Positions 51,947 through 63,972 of a stretch of DNA of 64,000 bases are shown here, in pieces (position 1 is the first letter of the stretch; the number at the start of each line of letters is the position of its first letter). Where the stretch lies: the NCBI RefSeq assembly GCF_011742555.1, contig NZ_JAAQQR010000001.1, positions 620,001 through 684,000 on the forward strand, in the 5' to 3' direction. Source of the DNA: Luteibacter jiangsuensis. Lineage in GTDB: Bacteria; Pseudomonadota; Gammaproteobacteria; Xanthomonadales; Rhodanobacteraceae. A program made the translations under genes and the position numbers. The notes beneath the pieces were generated by a model. That model was not told the DNA's origin, searched no databases, and was given only the letters and a program-made list of their open reading frames with translations.

Positions 51947-52483
51947 ATGCGGCGTCGCCGCGTCCCCAGGGGATCTGCACTCGTGATTCGTCTTTCGCGC
52001 CTCATCCTGCCCGCCCTGCTCCTCGCAAGCCCCACCCTCGGCGCCACCGACGTCTCCATGATGGGCGGCGCCATCCGCTTTCCGGTGCCGGACGCATGGG
52101 TGCCCATCATGCAGTCGGAGGGCGAAAAGGAAACGCAGGTGTTCCAGGTGCCCGGCGCGAGTGCCGCGGACGCCACCCTGGCACGGGTTTCCATCACCGC
52201 GCAGAAGGTGCCCAATCTCAACGGTTTCCAGCAGTTCGCCGGCAACCTGCGCAGCCACGCCACCGCCTTGACCGATTACGCGCCGGGCAAGGCCAATTCG
52301 CCGACCGAGAATGTGTACACGGCGAAGGAAGGCGCAGTGAAGCTGGATTATTTCGAACGCTATTTCTACAGCGACGGTTACGCGATCCAGCTCCGTTGCA
52401 TTCGTCCTGCGGGTGGCGATGCCGCCTTCCGCGCCGCATTCGACAAGGGCTGCGCCGAAGTGGCCGCCCACATGCCCTCGTGA
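51947..52483 (+). CDS. Hypothetical secreted protein
   Basis: A 178-residue protein with a signal peptide (LSRLILPALLLASPTLGATD) and a beta-rich mature part with no motif I recognise (AIRFPVPDAWVPIMQSEGEK, KLDYFERYFYSDGYAIQL, RCIRPAGG). One Cys pair is possible (Cys in LRCIRP and DKGCAEV). It sits between the ACMS decarboxylase and kynureninase genes on the same strand. The start is uncertain; GTG 51983 (VIRLSRLIL) is a plausible alternative. Confidence 0.78.
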   Translation: MRRRRVPRGSALVIRLSRLILPALLLASPTLGATDVSMMGGAIRFPVPDAWVPIMQSEGEKETQVFQVPGASAADATLARVSITAQKVPNLNGFQQFAGNLRSHATALTDYAPGKANSPTENVYTAKEGAVKLDYFERYFYSDGYAIQLRCIRPAGGDAAFRAAFDKGCAEVAAHMPS

Positions 52484-52499
52484 TCCACGGGTTCTGCCA

Positions 52500-53771
52500 A
52501 TGACCGCTTTCGAAGCGACGCGCACCTGGGCCGAGGCCCAGGACGCCGCCGATCCGCTCCGCGCCTTCCGCGACGAGTTCCACATTCCCCGGCACGAAGG
52601 CCACGACACCCTCTACTTCTGCGGGAACTCCCTGGGCCTGCAACCCAAGGGCGTGCGTGCCGCGATCCAAGCCGAGCTGGACGATTGGTCCGAACTCGCC
52701 GTGGAAGCGCATTTTCGCGGCCGCTCGCCGTGGATGCATTATCACGAGTACGTGCGCGACGCGATGGCGGAAGTGGTGGGCGCGCTGCCGCATGAAGTGG
52801 TCGCGATGAATTCGCTCGGTGCGAACCTGCACCTCATGATGGTCAGCTTCTATCGGCCGACCGCGGAACGACCGGCGATACTCATGGAGGCCGGGGCGTT
52901 CCCGACCGACCGCTATGCGCTGGAATCGCAGGTGCGCTTCCACGGCTTTGACCCGTCGCGCGACCTCATCGAAGTGGAACCCGACGGCCCCGGCGGCACG
53001 CTCTCCATGGCAGCGATCGAGCATGCCATCGCTGAACATGGGCATCGCGTTGCGCTGATCCTGCTGCCGGGCGTGCAATACCGCACGGGCCAGGTGTTCG
53101 ACCTGCAGACCATCGTGCGCCTGGGCCATGCGAAGGGTTGCACCGTGGGCTTCGACCTCGCCCATGCCGTCGGCAACCTGCCGCTCGCGTTGCACGAAAG
53201 CGGCGCGGACTTCGCGGTGTGGTGCACCTACAAATATCTCAATGCAGGTCCAGGCGCCGTGGCCGGCGCCTTCGTGCACGACCGTCACGCGCACGCCGAC
53301 CTGCCGCGCTTCGCCGGCTGGTGGGGCCACGACAAAGATACGCGCTTCCAGATGGGGCCGCACTTCGTCCCGACACCCGGCGCCGACGGCTGGCAGCTTT
53401 CCAATCCGCCCATCCTCGCGCTCGCACCGTTGCGTGCGTCGCTCGACGTGTTCGCGCGGGCCGGCATGCCGCAACTGGTGGAAAAGAGCCGCCGCCTCAC
53501 CGCCTACCTGGACTGGCTGATCCGCACGCGCCTCGACGCCGTGCTCGACATCGTGACGCCGAACGATCCGGCACAGCGCGGCGCGCAGTTGTCGATTCGC
53601 GTGCGCGCGGGACGTGAGGCGGGGCGCGCGTTGTTCGAACACCTGGAACAGCGCGGCGTGATCGGCGACTGGCGCGAGCCGGATGTCATCCGCCTGTCGC
53701 CGACGCCGCTGTACAACCGTTATGCGGATTGCCTTGGTGCGGTCGAAGCCATCGAATCCTGGACAGGGTAA
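52500..53771 (+). CDS. kynU: Kynureninase
   Basis: A 423-residue PLP enzyme that cleaves kynurenine or 3-hydroxykynurenine to (hydroxy)anthranilate and alanine. YFCGNSLGLQPKG is the N-terminal signature, FDLAHAVGNLPL carries the PLP-pyridine Asp, and the Lys is in WCTYKYLNAGPG. ATG 52500 lies 16 bases after the preceding stop. The neighbouring decarboxylase suggests the 3-hydroxyanthranilate branch of tryptophan catabolism or NAD precursor supply. Confidence 0.95.
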   Translation: MTAFEATRTWAEAQDAADPLRAFRDEFHIPRHEGHDTLYFCGNSLGLQPKGVRAAIQAELDDWSELAVEAHFRGRSPWMHYHEYVRDAMAEVVGALPHEVVAMNSLGANLHLMMVSFYRPTAERPAILMEAGAFPTDRYALESQVRFHGFDPSRDLIEVEPDGPGGTLSMAAIEHAIAEHGHRVALILLPGVQYRTGQVFDLQTIVRLGHAKGCTVGFDLAHAVGNLPLALHESGADFAVWCTYKYLNAGPGAVAGAFVHDRHAHADLPRFAGWWGHDKDTRFQMGPHFVPTPGADGWQLSNPPILALAPLRASLDVFARAGMPQLVEKSRRLTAYLDWLIRTRLDAVLDIVTPNDPAQRGAQLSIRVRAGREAGRALFEHLEQRGVIGDWREPDVIRLSPTPLYNRYADCLGAVEAIESWTG

Positions 53772-53779
53772 CCAAACAT

Positions 53780-53862
53780 TGTGGGAGCCGCTTCAGCGGC
53801 GATGGGAGCTTGTAGCAAGCCTGCCCGCTGCCGCGGGATCGCCGGCGTAGCCGGCTCCCACA
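53780..53862. repeat. REP-like palindrome, copy D
   Basis: This copy lies between the convergent kynU and argH genes, 8 bases after the kynU stop. Confidence 0.85.
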
Positions 53863-53880
53863 CAAAGCAGCCCCCACAGG

Positions 53881-55176
53881 TCATCGTTGCATCGCGCTCA
53901 AGCGGGCGCGCAGGGTGTCGAGCATCAGATCGTTGCCCGCACCCGGCGAGGTGCGTGCCGCGAGGCTGGCTTCCGGCGTGCGGCCTTCGCCGGCCGACGC
54001 CGCCGCTTCGGCCGCGGCGCGGTAGGCGTCGCGGAACGGAACGCCGGCGGCGGCCTGCTCGATCGCCACGTCCGTCGCGTACATCGCAGGCTCGATGGCC
54101 GCGCGCATGTTGCCCGCCTTCCACTCGAGACGGGCCAGCATGTCGGGCAGCAGTTCGAGCGCGCCGAGCCCCATGGAAAATCCGTGGAAGAGCGAGCCCT
54201 TGGAGAACTGCAGGTCGCGCTGGTAACCGGAAGGAAGCGAGAGCAGCTGTTCGATCTCGGTGCGTGCGGCCGCCACGCTCGCATAGCTCGCGCGCAGGAG
54301 TTCCACCACGTCGGGATTGCGCTTGTTCGGCATGATCGACGAGCCGGTGGTGTATTCCGCCGGCAGCTTCACGAAATCGAACTCGGCCGTGGTGAACAGC
54401 GACAGGTCCCATGCCAGACGGCGGGTGTCGAGCAGCGCGGTGCCTACGGCATCCAGCGCGGCCATCTCGAACTTGCCACGCGACAGCTGCGCGTAGATGG
54501 GCGACACCTGCATGCGGCCGAAGCCGAGTGCCGCCGTCGTATGTGCGCGGTCGAGGGGAACGTTCACGCCGTAACCGGCCGCGGTGCCGAGCGGGTTCGC
54601 GTCCACGAGTTCCAGTGCCTGGCGCGCGCGCAGCGTGTTGTCGATGAATGCCTCGGCGAATGCCGCGAACCACATGCCCGTGGAGGAGACCACGGCGCGC
54701 TGGATGTGTGTATAGCCCGGCATCGGCAGCGCGTGGCCGGCGGCACGCTCCAGGCACACTTCCGCCACACGGCGACAAAGGCCTTCCAGCGCGACCAGCT
54801 TTTCCTTCAGCCAAAGGCGCGTCGCCACAAGGATCTGGTCGTTGCGGCTGCGCCCCGTGTGCACGCGGCGGCCGGCGTCGCCGAGCCGTTCCGTGAGTCG
54901 GGCCTCGATGGCGGAATGGCCGTCCTCGTAACGCTCGTCCAGTACGAACGCGCCCTCGGCGAAATCCGCCGCCAGCGCGTCGAGTTCGCGCAGCAGCGCG
55001 TCGCGCTCCTCCTGCGAAACGATGCCGATGTTGGCCAGGCCTTCGACATGCGCCTTGCTCGCCGCGATGTCGTGCAGGAAGAACTCGCGATCGAGAATCA
55101 CGTCGTTGCCCGCGAGGAAACGCATGATGCGTGCGTCGACCTGGGTGTCGGATTTCTGCCAGAGCGGCTGGGTCAT
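53881..55176 (-). CDS. argH: Argininosuccinate lyase
   Basis: A 431-residue fumarase-superfamily enzyme producing arginine and fumarate. The signature [18 protein letters not shown] with its catalytic Ser, and HTGRSRNDQ and [10 protein letters not shown], are complete. It is the last gene of the six-gene arg operon, 17 bases after argC. ATG 55176 follows an AAGGAA-type RBS. Confidence 0.95.
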   Translation of the reverse strand: MTQPLWQKSDTQVDARIMRFLAGNDVILDREFFLHDIAASKAHVEGLANIGIVSQEERDALLRELDALAADFAEGAFVLDERYEDGHSAIEARLTERLGDAGRRVHTGRSRNDQILVATRLWLKEKLVALEGLCRRVAEVCLERAAGHALPMPGYTHIQRAVVSSTGMWFAAFAEAFIDNTLRARQALELVDANPLGTAAGYGVNVPLDRAHTTAALGFGRMQVSPIYAQLSRGKFEMAALDAVGTALLDTRRLAWDLSLFTTAEFDFVKLPAEYTTGSSIMPNKRNPDVVELLRASYASVAAARTEIEQLLSLPSGYQRDLQFSKGSLFHGFSMGLGALELLPDMLARLEWKAGNMRAAIEPAMYATDVAIEQAAAGVPFRDAYRAAAEAAASAGEGRTPEASLAARTSPGAGNDLMLDTLRARLSAMQR

Positions 55177-55193
55177 GTGGAGTTCCTTACCGT

Positions 55194-56141
55194 TCAAAGC
55201 GGAATGGCGGTGAGTTCGGCGAAGCCGAGCGCACGATTGACGTTCTGCATGGCTTGCGTGGCCGCACCTTTCAGCAGGTTGTCCAGCGTGGCGACCACGA
55301 CGACGCGGCGGCCGTCGGTCGACATGGCGAAGCCGCCCACGTCGAGATGGTGCCGGTTGGCGATCTGGCTCACCCATGGCGCCTCGTCCACCACGTGGAT
55401 CAGGGGCTCCTTCTCGTAACGCGCCTCGAAGCGGCGCACGATGTCCTCGCGCTTCGCCTGCTTCGCGAGATAGAGATTGGTGGTGACGGTGAGACCGCGG
55501 AAATGCGGCGCCACGTGCGGCATGAATTCGACCGGCAGGCCGAGATGCCGGCTGGCTTCCTTCTCGTGCATGTGGCCGGTGAGCGAATACGGCATGAGGT
55601 TGTCGCGCAGCTTTTCGGGGTCGTTGCGGTCGGACGGCGTGGTGCCCGCGCCCGAATAGCCCGACACGCCGAACGACACCGGCGGCGCGGCGAGGAGGTC
55701 TTTGATCGGTGCGATGGAGACCTGCACGGCCGTGGCGTAGCAGCCCGGATTGCTTATCCGCTTTTCGCCACGCCAGCGGTCGCGATACAGCTCCGGCAAA
55801 CCGTAGTACCAGCGCTCGTCGAAGCGATAGTCGGCAGAGAGATCCACGATCACCGTCGGGGCTCCCGCCTTGTCGATCGCTTCCACATAGGGAGCGGCCT
55901 TGCCATTGGGGAGCGCCAGCACAACCGCGTCCACGCCCGTGGCAGCCACGGCGGCGGGATCGAGGTTTCCGAAGGCGAGTTCGCCGCGATAGGCGTCGTT
56001 GTGATCGGCCAACCGCTGTCCCGCCAGTTCCCGCGAGGACACGAAGGCGAGTTCCAGATCGGGATGACCGGCGATGAGCCGGATGAGTTCGGCGCCCGTG
56101 TGACCGCGCGCGCCGACGATGCCGATGGTCTTCTTGGCCAT
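55194..56141 (-). CDS. argC: N-acetyl-gamma-glutamyl-phosphate reductase
   Basis: A 315-residue NADPH-dependent reductase of N-acetylglutamyl phosphate. [17 protein letters not shown] binds the cofactor; the catalytic Cys is in SNPGCYATA and the His in [10 protein letters not shown]. It starts 7 bases after the stop of argB. Confidence 0.95.
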   Translation of the reverse strand: MAKKTIGIVGARGHTGAELIRLIAGHPDLELAFVSSRELAGQRLADHNDAYRGELAFGNLDPAAVAATGVDAVVLALPNGKAAPYVEAIDKAGAPTVIVDLSADYRFDERWYYGLPELYRDRWRGEKRISNPGCYATAVQVSIAPIKDLLAAPPVSFGVSGYSGAGTTPSDRNDPEKLRDNLMPYSLTGHMHEKEASRHLGLPVEFMPHVAPHFRGLTVTTNLYLAKQAKREDIVRRFEARYEKEPLIHVVDEAPWVSQIANRHHLDVGGFAMSTDGRRVVVVATLDNLLKGAATQAMQNVNRALGFAELTAIPL

Positions 56142-56148
56142 GAAAGGG

Positions 56149-57465
56149 TCAGTCCTGCAAGGTGGGGACGCGCGTACGGCTGTGGGCCACGCAGCGTTCG
56201 ATGTCGGCGAAGTTGTCCAGGCCATACCAGAACACCGTCCAGCGGCCCTGCTTGAGGCAGCCGTCGGCCTCGCCGTAGTAGAACGAGTTGATCGGGTTGT
56301 CGTGGCGCGAACGCCAGAACAGCTTCGGATTCTCGTCCCGCATCACCTGCCACACTGCCCGCCCCAGGCCCTCGCCCTGGGCGTCGTCGAGCACGGCGAA
56401 CTTGTCGAGGTACGCGAAGCCTTCTTCCTGCGTGAGCACCATCGCCGCACGATAGTTTTCGGACACGTACAGGCGATATAGCTTGGTGCGCTCGAAATAG
56501 CCATCCACGAGGGTGCGCCCGAAGCTCGATTCGATGAGCTGGCGCATGCGCAGGAGATCGACGTCGTCCCACGAATCGAACCGCAGCACGCGTTCGCCAC
56601 GGCGCACGAGCGTGCCGGAGCCCTTGTGCGTGAACAGCTCCTTCGCCAGCTCGGCCGGGCGGGTGATCGACACGGACGACGTGAGCGGCAGGTCGTCCAG
56701 GAGATCCTTGATCTGCTCGATCTTCAGGCGCATGCCCGAATGCAGCCACGGCTGCTCGAGGAGCTGCTCGTATTCCGTCGACAGGTTGATCGAGTCGATC
56801 ACCCTGCCCTCGCCGTCGAGCAGGCCGCCCGTGCCGGTGAGGAACACGATCTTGTACGGCTGCAGCACGCGCACGAGCTCGTTGGCCGCGAAGTCAGCGT
56901 TGATGTTGAGGATCTGGCCCGCATCGGTTTCGCCCAGGCTCGCGATCACCGGGATGGAGCCGGCACGCAGGCTCGCCTCGATCGGCGCCAGGTTGATGTC
57001 GCGCACACGGCCCACGAGGCCGAACGTGTCCTGGTCGAGGAAATCGGCGGCGAACACGCCCGACGGCACCGACGTGGCCCGCGTGTCAGCTTCCTGAAGG
57101 GCTTCCACCAGGCGCAGGTTCTGCGCCTGGAATACGCGGCGCACGATGGCCAGCGCCTCGGGAGACGTGACACGAAGACCGTTGACGGTCTTCTTCTCGA
57201 TCCCGGCCGCCGCCAGTTCCTCGTCCAGCTGCGGGCCCGCGCCGTGCAGCACGATCGGGGTGAGACCCACCTGCTGCAGGAACGACAGCGACGACGTGAG
57301 GTCCGGCAGTTCGTCGCGCAGCACCGCGCCTCCCACCTTCACCACCGCGAAGCGTGCGGCGTCCAGTTGGGAGAAGCGCTTCAGGTATTGCTGGATCTCG
57401 CGCGCGCTGCCCATCGAGGACAGCAGGCGGACGATGGTCTTGCGGGTATGTTTGTCAGAGTGCAC
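56149..57465 (-). CDS. argB: Acetylglutamate kinase fused to a GNAT domain (NAGS/K type)
   Basis: A 438-residue fusion. Residues 1-285 are the amino-acid kinase ([32 protein letters not shown]); residues 290-438 are a GNAT domain ([32 protein letters not shown]). In Xanthomonas this architecture has both N-acetylglutamate synthase and kinase activity, so one protein does steps one and two of arginine synthesis. GTG 57465 overlaps the end of argE by 11 bases; the known N-terminal [15 protein letters not shown] starts right after it. Confidence 0.9.
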   Translation of the reverse strand: MHSDKHTRKTIVRLLSSMGSAREIQQYLKRFSQLDAARFAVVKVGGAVLRDELPDLTSSLSFLQQVGLTPIVLHGAGPQLDEELAAAGIEKKTVNGLRVTSPEALAIVRRVFQAQNLRLVEALQEADTRATSVPSGVFAADFLDQDTFGLVGRVRDINLAPIEASLRAGSIPVIASLGETDAGQILNINADFAANELVRVLQPYKIVFLTGTGGLLDGEGRVIDSINLSTEYEQLLEQPWLHSGMRLKIEQIKDLLDDLPLTSSVSITRPAELAKELFTHKGSGTLVRRGERVLRFDSWDDVDLLRMRQLIESSFGRTLVDGYFERTKLYRLYVSENYRAAMVLTQEEGFAYLDKFAVLDDAQGEGLGRAVWQVMRDENPKLFWRSRHDNPINSFYYGEADGCLKQGRWTVFWYGLDNFADIERCVAHSRTRVPTLQD

Positions 57466-58552
57466 GGTCGACGATCCGATGGATGGTCTGGGCGTAATGC
57501 GCCAGTTGATCGAGGGCGACCCATTCGTCGGCGCTGTGCGCCTGCGCGATGTCGCCGGGTCCATAAACGAAGGACGTGTAACCGGCCTTGGAGAACAGCG
57601 CGGCCTCGGTCCAGAAATCGACGGCGTTGCCCACCGGGATGCCGAGTTCGTCGGCGAGGTCGCGGGCGGCGAGGCGCCGCGCTTCCGCGGTAGCCGTGTC
57701 GCCGGCCGGCAGGGAGTCGCCGCGGAAGGTCTCGCCATACTCCACCGGGTGCGGTTCCACGAGGGTGCGGAACGTCTCGAGGAGGCCATCCGCGTCCATC
57801 GACGGAAGCGGCCGGAACCCGAAGCGCACATCGGCCGTCGGGGCGATCACGTTCGCCTTGATGCCGCCCTCCACCTTGCCGATGTTGAAGCGGAGGCCGG
57901 TCAGGCCGCCGAAGCGCTCGTGCGACTGGGCCTGCACATGGTCGAGCGCGGCAGCCCCCCAACGAATGGCCTGGTGCAGGGCGCTGTCCGACGGCTTCTG
58001 CTCGCCCGACGCGTGGCCCGCCCGGCCCTGGAAGCGCATCTGCACCGAATGGATGCCTCGATGCGCGAGCACGGCTTCGCCGCGCGTCGGCTCGGCGACG
58101 ATGATCGCCTCGTAATCGCGCGGCACCTTCAGGAACCCGTCGATGCAGCGCGCGTCGTTGGCTTCCTCGTCGGTGGACAGCAGCAGGGCCATGTCGCCCT
58201 GCGTGGCGTTCGCCACGGCCACGAGCGCGGCCGCGGCGCCCTTGATGTCGCACGAGCCGAGGCCGATGGCACGGTCTTCCGTAAGGCGCAGCTCGAACGG
58301 GCTGGCCGTCCAGTGCGGCGAATCCGGCACGGTGTCCAGATGCACGTTGAACAGGTACTTAGGCTTGCCGCGCACGGCGTACAGGTTGACGGCACCGGCG
58401 CCGAAATCGGTCACCTGCACGTCGAAACCGGGCAGGTTCGCGCGCAGGTAGTCGAAGATGCCACCGGTACCGATGGTTCGTGGCGGATTGCGCGTGTCGA
58501 AACCGACCAGCGCCTGCAAGTGGGTGAGCGTGTCCTTCAGCAAGGCATCCAT
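57455..58552 (-). CDS. argE: N-acetylcitrulline/acetylornithine deacetylase
   Basis: A 365-residue M20 metallopeptidase-fold deacetylase. Metal ligands lie in [17 protein letters not shown] and STDEEAND, with a dimerisation lid (about 175-285). In this operon the carbamoyltransferase is of the acetylornithine type, so the product to deacetylate is N-acetylcitrulline. It begins 8 bases after argG. Confidence 0.9.
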   Translation of the reverse strand: MDALLKDTLTHLQALVGFDTRNPPRTIGTGGIFDYLRANLPGFDVQVTDFGAGAVNLYAVRGKPKYLFNVHLDTVPDSPHWTASPFELRLTEDRAIGLGSCDIKGAAAALVAVANATQGDMALLLSTDEEANDARCIDGFLKVPRDYEAIIVAEPTRGEAVLAHRGIHSVQMRFQGRAGHASGEQKPSDSALHQAIRWGAAALDHVQAQSHERFGGLTGLRFNIGKVEGGIKANVIAPTADVRFGFRPLPSMDADGLLETFRTLVEPHPVEYGETFRGDSLPAGDTATAEARRLAARDLADELGIPVGNAVDFWTEAALFSKAGYTSFVYGPGDIAQAHSADEWVALDQLAHYAQTIHRIVDRAL

Positions 58553-58560
58553 GGGCTGTC

Positions 58561-59766
58561 TTATTTCCCGTTGGCTCGATCGACTTCGGCCCAGAGCGTG
58601 GAGCTCATGCCGTAGAGCTTGATGAAACCTTCCGCCTCGGCGACGCCCCAGTCGGCCGCCTGGGCGTAGGTGGCCTTGGACGACTGGAGGATGTGCTTCG
58701 ACTCGACCTTCACCGCATACACGGTGCCGCCGCGCGTCTCGACGATGACCTTGCCGTCCACCTTGCGCTGCGTGGAGACGAGGAAGGCTTCCAGGTCGGC
58801 CTTGATCGGATCGTTGAAGAAGCCCTCGTAGGCCACCTCGGTCCACTTGCGGCCGATCTCCGGCTTGAAGCGGTTCTGCTGCTTCGACAGCACGGTTTCT
58901 TCCAGCGCACGGTGCGCCGTGAGGAGCGCGGTGAGCGCGGGTGCCTCGAACACGATGCGGCCCTTCAGGCCGATGTTCGTGTCGCCGGTGTACATGCTAC
59001 GGCCGACGCCGTACTTCGCCAGTTCGCGATTGAGGTACGCGAGAATCTCGGGGCCCGACGCCGCCTTGCCGTTGAGCGACACCGCGGTGCCCTTCTCGAA
59101 GCCCAGCTCGATGCGCAACGGCTCGGACGGCCATTCGGCGCGCGGCGCGCACCAGGCGACCGCGCCCTCGCCCGGGATCTCCCAGGCGTCGATCTCGCCG
59201 CCGGAAATCGTGACGCCGAGGACGTTCTCGTTGATGGTGTAGTGCTTGGTCTTGGCGCGAACCTCGAAGCCCTTGTCCTCGAGATACTTCTGCTCGTACG
59301 CGCGCACCTGCGTGTGCTCGCGCTGGATCTCGCGGATCGGCGCCACGATGGTGTAGTCGCCCAGGGCCTTCACCGTCAGGTCGAAGCGCACCTGGTCGTT
59401 ACCCATGCCCGTGCAGCCGTGCGCGAAGAACTTCGTGCCGAGTTCGTCGCAACGTTCCAGCGACGCCTTGACGATGAGGTAGCGATCCGACACCAGCAGC
59501 GGATACTGGCCCTGGTAGAACTCGCCTGCCCAGATCAGCGGCGTGACGAAGCTGTCCCAGATGGCCTGCGCGGCGTCCACCGTGCGATGCGAAGCGGCAC
59601 CGAGTTCGGTCGCGCGCTGCTCGATGTATTCGCGTTCCTCGGCGGAGACGCCACCGGTGTCGACGAACACGGTATGCACGGCGTAGCCGCGCTCGATCAG
59701 ATAGGGGACGCAGAAGCTGGTGTCGAGGCCACCGGAAAAGGCGAGGACGATATCTTTGCTGGACAT
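58561..59766 (-). CDS. argG: Argininosuccinate synthase
   Basis: A 401-residue ATP pyrophosphatase that joins citrulline and aspartate. The PP-loop is [23 protein letters not shown] holds the conserved citrulline/aspartate binding residues. It begins 40 bases after argF'. Confidence 0.95.
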   Translation of the reverse strand: MSSKDIVLAFSGGLDTSFCVPYLIERGYAVHTVFVDTGGVSAEEREYIEQRATELGAASHRTVDAAQAIWDSFVTPLIWAGEFYQGQYPLLVSDRYLIVKASLERCDELGTKFFAHGCTGMGNDQVRFDLTVKALGDYTIVAPIREIQREHTQVRAYEQKYLEDKGFEVRAKTKHYTINENVLGVTISGGEIDAWEIPGEGAVAWCAPRAEWPSEPLRIELGFEKGTAVSLNGKAASGPEILAYLNRELAKYGVGRSMYTGDTNIGLKGRIVFEAPALTALLTAHRALEETVLSKQQNRFKPEIGRKWTEVAYEGFFNDPIKADLEAFLVSTQRKVDGKVIVETRGGTVYAVKVESKHILQSSKATYAQAADWGVAEAEGFIKLYGMSSTLWAEVDRANGK

Positions 59767-59806
59767 GCGGGCTCCGAAGAAGGCGTGGACCGAAGGAAGA
59801 GACGAA

Positions 59807-60814
59807 TCAGGAGTGCGAAACGAGCGAGGCCATGACCGCCTTCTGCACGTGCAGGCGGTTTTCGGCTTCGTCGATGGCGATGCAGGCGGGCGAGTCCATC
59901 ACGGCATCGGTGGCCTTGATGTTCCGGCGAAGCGGCAGGCAATGGCTGAAGAGCCCGTTGTTGGTGAGTGCCATCTTGGCCTCGTCGACGATGAAGTGCC
60001 GGTTCGCGTCGCGAATCGCCTTCTCTTCGTCCCAGCGGCCGAAATACGGGATGGCGCCCCAGCTCTTGGCGTACACGACGTCCGCGCCGCGATAGGCCGA
60101 TTCGATGTCGTGCGACACCTGGAGCGAACCGCCGTTCTCGCGCGCATTGGCGCGGGCGAACTCCATGTAGCGCTCGTCGAGCACGTATTCGGGTGTCGGA
60201 CACAGCAGGGTCACGTCCATGCCCATCTTCGTGGCGATCAGCAGCGCCGAATTGGCGACGGCCGTGTTCAACGGTTTCGGGTGGTAGGTCCAGGTGAGGA
60301 CGTACTTGCGGTTCTGCAGATCGCCCAGGTGTTCCTTGAGGGCCAGTGCATGGGCCAGTTCCTGGCAGGGGTGAGTGATGGTCTCCAGGTTGATCACCGG
60401 CACGGTGGCGTATTGGGCGAAGGCGGCAAGCACCTTGTCCTGGCGGTCCACCGACCAGTCCACGAACTTGGGGAAGGCTCGCACGCCGATCAGGTCCACG
60501 TAGCGCGACAGCACGCGTGCCACTTCGGCGATGTGCTCCTCGGTCTCGCCGTCCATCACCGCCCCGACCTCGAACTCGATCGGCCACGCGTCCTTGCCGG
60601 GAGAGAGGACCACGGCGTGGCCACCCAGCTGGAAGGCGCCCAGTTCGAAGCTGGTGCGCGTGCGCATGGACGAATTGAAGAACAGCAGCGCGATGGATTT
60701 GCCCGCCAGTTGACGGCCCTGCGGCGACCGCTTGAACTCGGCGGCCTGCTCGAGCAGGGCGTCGAGTTCGGCGCGGCTGTAATCCTGGGTGGAGAGGAAA
60801 TGGCGAAGGGTCAT
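59807..60814 (-). CDS. argF': N-acetylornithine carbamoyltransferase
   Basis: A 335-residue carbamoyltransferase. The carbamoyl-phosphate loop is [12 protein letters not shown] and the second motif [12 protein letters not shown]. Glu92 in [10 protein letters not shown] corresponds to the residue that selects N-acetylornithine over N-succinylornithine in the Xanthomonas enzyme, and FPKFVDW and the HCLPLRRN loop match that enzyme as well. It is the first gene of the arg operon; a possible leader-peptide attenuator lies upstream. Confidence 0.93.
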   Translation of the reverse strand: MTLRHFLSTQDYSRAELDALLEQAAEFKRSPQGRQLAGKSIALLFFNSSMRTRTSFELGAFQLGGHAVVLSPGKDAWPIEFEVGAVMDGETEEHIAEVARVLSRYVDLIGVRAFPKFVDWSVDRQDKVLAAFAQYATVPVINLETITHPCQELAHALALKEHLGDLQNRKYVLTWTYHPKPLNTAVANSALLIATKMGMDVTLLCPTPEYVLDERYMEFARANARENGGSLQVSHDIESAYRGADVVYAKSWGAIPYFGRWDEEKAIRDANRHFIVDEAKMALTNNGLFSHCLPLRRNIKATDAVMDSPACIAIDEAENRLHVQKAVMASLVSHS

Positions 60815-60870
60815 GGCGATCCGGATCGGCAGGTGGCCCGGGGGCCGTGGAAAGGGGTGGGCGGAAACGA

Positions 60871-60897
60871 AAAAACCCGGCACATGGCCGGGTTTTT
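60871..60897 (-). terminator. Terminator hairpin in the arg operon leader
   Basis: AAAAACCCGGC and GCCGGGTTTTT form a perfect 11-bp stem with a 5-nt loop and a run of at least six T residues on the minus strand. It lies between the arginine-rich leader frame and argF', so it would stop operon transcription unless an alternative fold forms. Confidence 0.88.
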
Positions 60898-60927
60898 AGT
60901 CGATACGAATGAAACGCGCGCGACAGC

Positions 60928-60987
60928 CTACCCGGCAATGGGTCCGATGTACGGTCGACGAGCACGCGACGTCATCCCGGCGGCCAT
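60928..60987 (-). CDS. Candidate arginine leader peptide
   Basis: A 19-codon frame, MAAGMTSRARRPYIGPIAG, with three Arg codons in four (CGT, GCT, CGT, CGA) in its middle. Its stop lies 31 bases before the leader terminator. The final codons include GCCGGGT, identical to the 3' arm of that terminator and therefore able to pair with its 5' arm. Stalling at the Arg codons would leave this segment free and favour antitermination. An in-frame GTG at 61032 could be the real start. No clear RBS was found. Confidence 0.55.
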   Translation of the reverse strand: MAAGMTSRARRPYIGPIAG

Positions 60988-61059
60988 GCGGGCGCTGGTC
61001 AGGATGATGGCGGTGTAGACGGCGTGGGACACGGATGAGCCTGGGTAGGTGGAACGGCG

Positions 61060-61088
61060 ATCATGCCGTGGATTGCTGCGGCGCGCAA
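61060..61088 (-). promoter_or_regulatory. Possible promoter of the arg operon
   Basis: On the minus strand TTGCGC (61088-61083) and CATGAT (61065-61060) are 17 bases apart. Both boxes deviate from consensus, and no ArgR box was identified. Confidence 0.3.
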
Positions 61089-61112
61089 CAGGGGGCAAGG
61101 CGGCCGGCTGTG

Positions 61113-61194
61113 TGTGGGAGCCGCTTTAGCGGCGATGGGTGCTCGCTGCAAGATTGCCCGCTTCCGCGGGATCGCCGCTTAAGCGGCTCCCACA
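61113..61194. repeat. REP-like palindrome, copy E
   Basis: This copy is close to symmetrical: TGTGGGAGCCGCTTTAGCGG against CCGCTTAAGCGGCTCCCACA. A degenerate relative (TGTGGGAAACC to GTTGCTCCCACA) follows at 61210-61263. Confidence 0.85.
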
Positions 61195-61287
61195 CAAAGC
61201 TCGCATTCCTGTGGGAAACCTCTGTGCTTGGGAGGGCTTCCGAAAAAGACAGTTGCTCCCACAGGCTGCCTCCCTGCCTCCCCCCGC

Positions 61288-61833
61288 TCAATCGGCGGGG
61301 GAGACGCTCACGCGGACGCGCAGGCGTTCGCCCGGGTCGTAGTTGAGGCGGGACACGTAGACCTCGCCGCGGTAGCGGTATTCCACGTCGTAGCCGGCGA
61401 TGCGGCGCTGTTCGGAGACCGTGCTGACGTCGCGGCAGCGGGTTTCGGTGCCTTCGTAGGTCCGGTCGCCACGGTGGGAAATGCTGTTGCCCACGGCACC
61501 GCCGGCGACCGCGCCGGCCACGGTGGCGGCCTTGCGGCCGTCGCCCTTGCCAACGGTGTTGCCCAGCACGCCACCGACGACGGCGCCGAGGATGGTGCCC
61601 GCCGTGCTGTTGCCGCTGGACTCCTGGCGAACCACCGGCTGGTCGTAGCATTCCTGACGCGGGGTTTCGACGCGGGCGACGCCGTAGACGGGATCCACGC
61701 GGAGCACGTCGGCCCACCCGTAATGGGTGTTGTCGTCGGGGCCCGGACCCGGAGGACCATATCGACCGTCCTGGGCTTGGGCACCGGTAGCGAAGACCGC
61801 GAGAACGAGCGCGGGGATAAGCAGGCGAGACAT
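61288..61833 (-). CDS. Glycine-zipper 2TM outer-membrane-associated protein
   Basis: A 181-residue exported protein: signal peptide (residues 1-21, ending TGAQAQD), then a beta-prone region and a glycine zipper (GTILGAVVGGVLGNTVGKGDG, then AATVAGAVAGGAVGNS) like that of the Rickettsia 17-kDa antigen family. A C-terminal beta domain (YDVEYRYRGEVYVSRL) follows. Two cysteines (QECYDQ, TRCRDV) may pair. These proteins are thought to sit at the envelope; their function is unclear. Start ATG 61833 begins the signal peptide. Confidence 0.85.
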   Translation of the reverse strand: MSRLLIPALVLAVFATGAQAQDGRYGPPGPGPDDNTHYGWADVLRVDPVYGVARVETPRQECYDQPVVRQESSGNSTAGTILGAVVGGVLGNTVGKGDGRKAATVAGAVAGGAVGNSISHRGDRTYEGTETRCRDVSTVSEQRRIAGYDVEYRYRGEVYVSRLNYDPGERLRVRVSVSPAD

Positions 61834-62040
61834 GTAGGAGAACCTCCAGCCAGGCGCAAGAGCGCGCCTACTGGCATGCATTTCAGCAAGTTCACGCTGA
61901 ATCCACGCTTAGAAAGCCCGGGCGTATGATGTGTGATCTTGTCAACCAAATCCGCGCCCGCGCGTGGGCCGTTTCCCCGGCCTCCCTTGGTACTATCCCG
62001 GGCTGGACACTTGCACCCCCGCAGCACTCACGGACTGCCG

Positions 62041-63416
<1,376 letters not shown>

Positions 63417-63420
<4 letters not shown>

Positions 63421-63854
63421 ACGCACCGGTGGAAACGAGCGCAGCGGAGGCCCAGGCGGCGATCGCCGAGGAATTCGCGTTCTTCGGCGACTGGACCGAG
63501 CGTTACCAGTACCTCATCGACCTGGGGCGCCAGTTGCCCCCCTTCCCGGACGAGCGCAAGACGGAAGAGAACCGTGTGCACGGCTGCCAGTCCATGGTGT
63601 GGCTGATCCCCTCCGGCGACGCCTCGCGGATGCATTTCGACGCAGCGAGCGATTCCGCGATCGTGTCGGGATTGATCGCGCTGGTGCTGCGCGTGTATTC
63701 GGATCGCTCCGCGCGGGAGATCGTGGAAACGGAGCCCGCCTTCATCCAGGAGATCGGCCTGGCGAAGCACCTCTCCCCCACCCGCTCGAACGGCCTGGCG
63801 GCGATGCTGGCGAAGTTGAAGGCATACGCCGCGGCGGCGTTGGTCGCGAAATAG
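63417..63854 (+). CDS. sufE: SufE-family sulfur acceptor
   Basis: A 145-residue SufE/CsdE protein that accepts persulfide sulfur from the cysteine desulfurase and passes it to the Suf scaffold or the TcdA-CsdL branch. The active Cys57 is in [10 protein letters not shown]. It overlaps cysS by four bases, an arrangement that ties cysteine charging and sulfur transfer. The tcdA gene in this window is a possible partner through CsdA/CsdE. Confidence 0.93.
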
Positions 63855-63867
63855 CCCGACCGCCCTG

Positions 63868-63949
63868 TGTGGGAGCCGCTTCAGCGGCGATGGATGCTTG
63901 CGGCAAGTGTGCCCGCTGCCGCGGGATCGCCGCTGAAGCGGCTCCCACA
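63868..63949. repeat. REP-like palindrome, copy F
   Basis: This copy lies 14 bases after the sufE stop; it starts TGTGGGAGCCGCTTCAGCGG and ends CCGCTGAAGCGGCTCCCACA. Confidence 0.85.
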
Positions 63950-63972
63950 GTCACCAGGGACATCACGAACAA

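Noticed and set aside
60871-60897. Terminator of a gene upstream of argF'
   Set aside because: The nearest minus-strand gene upstream (glycine-zipper, ending at 61288) is about 400 bases away with REP elements between, so a leader attenuator explains it better.
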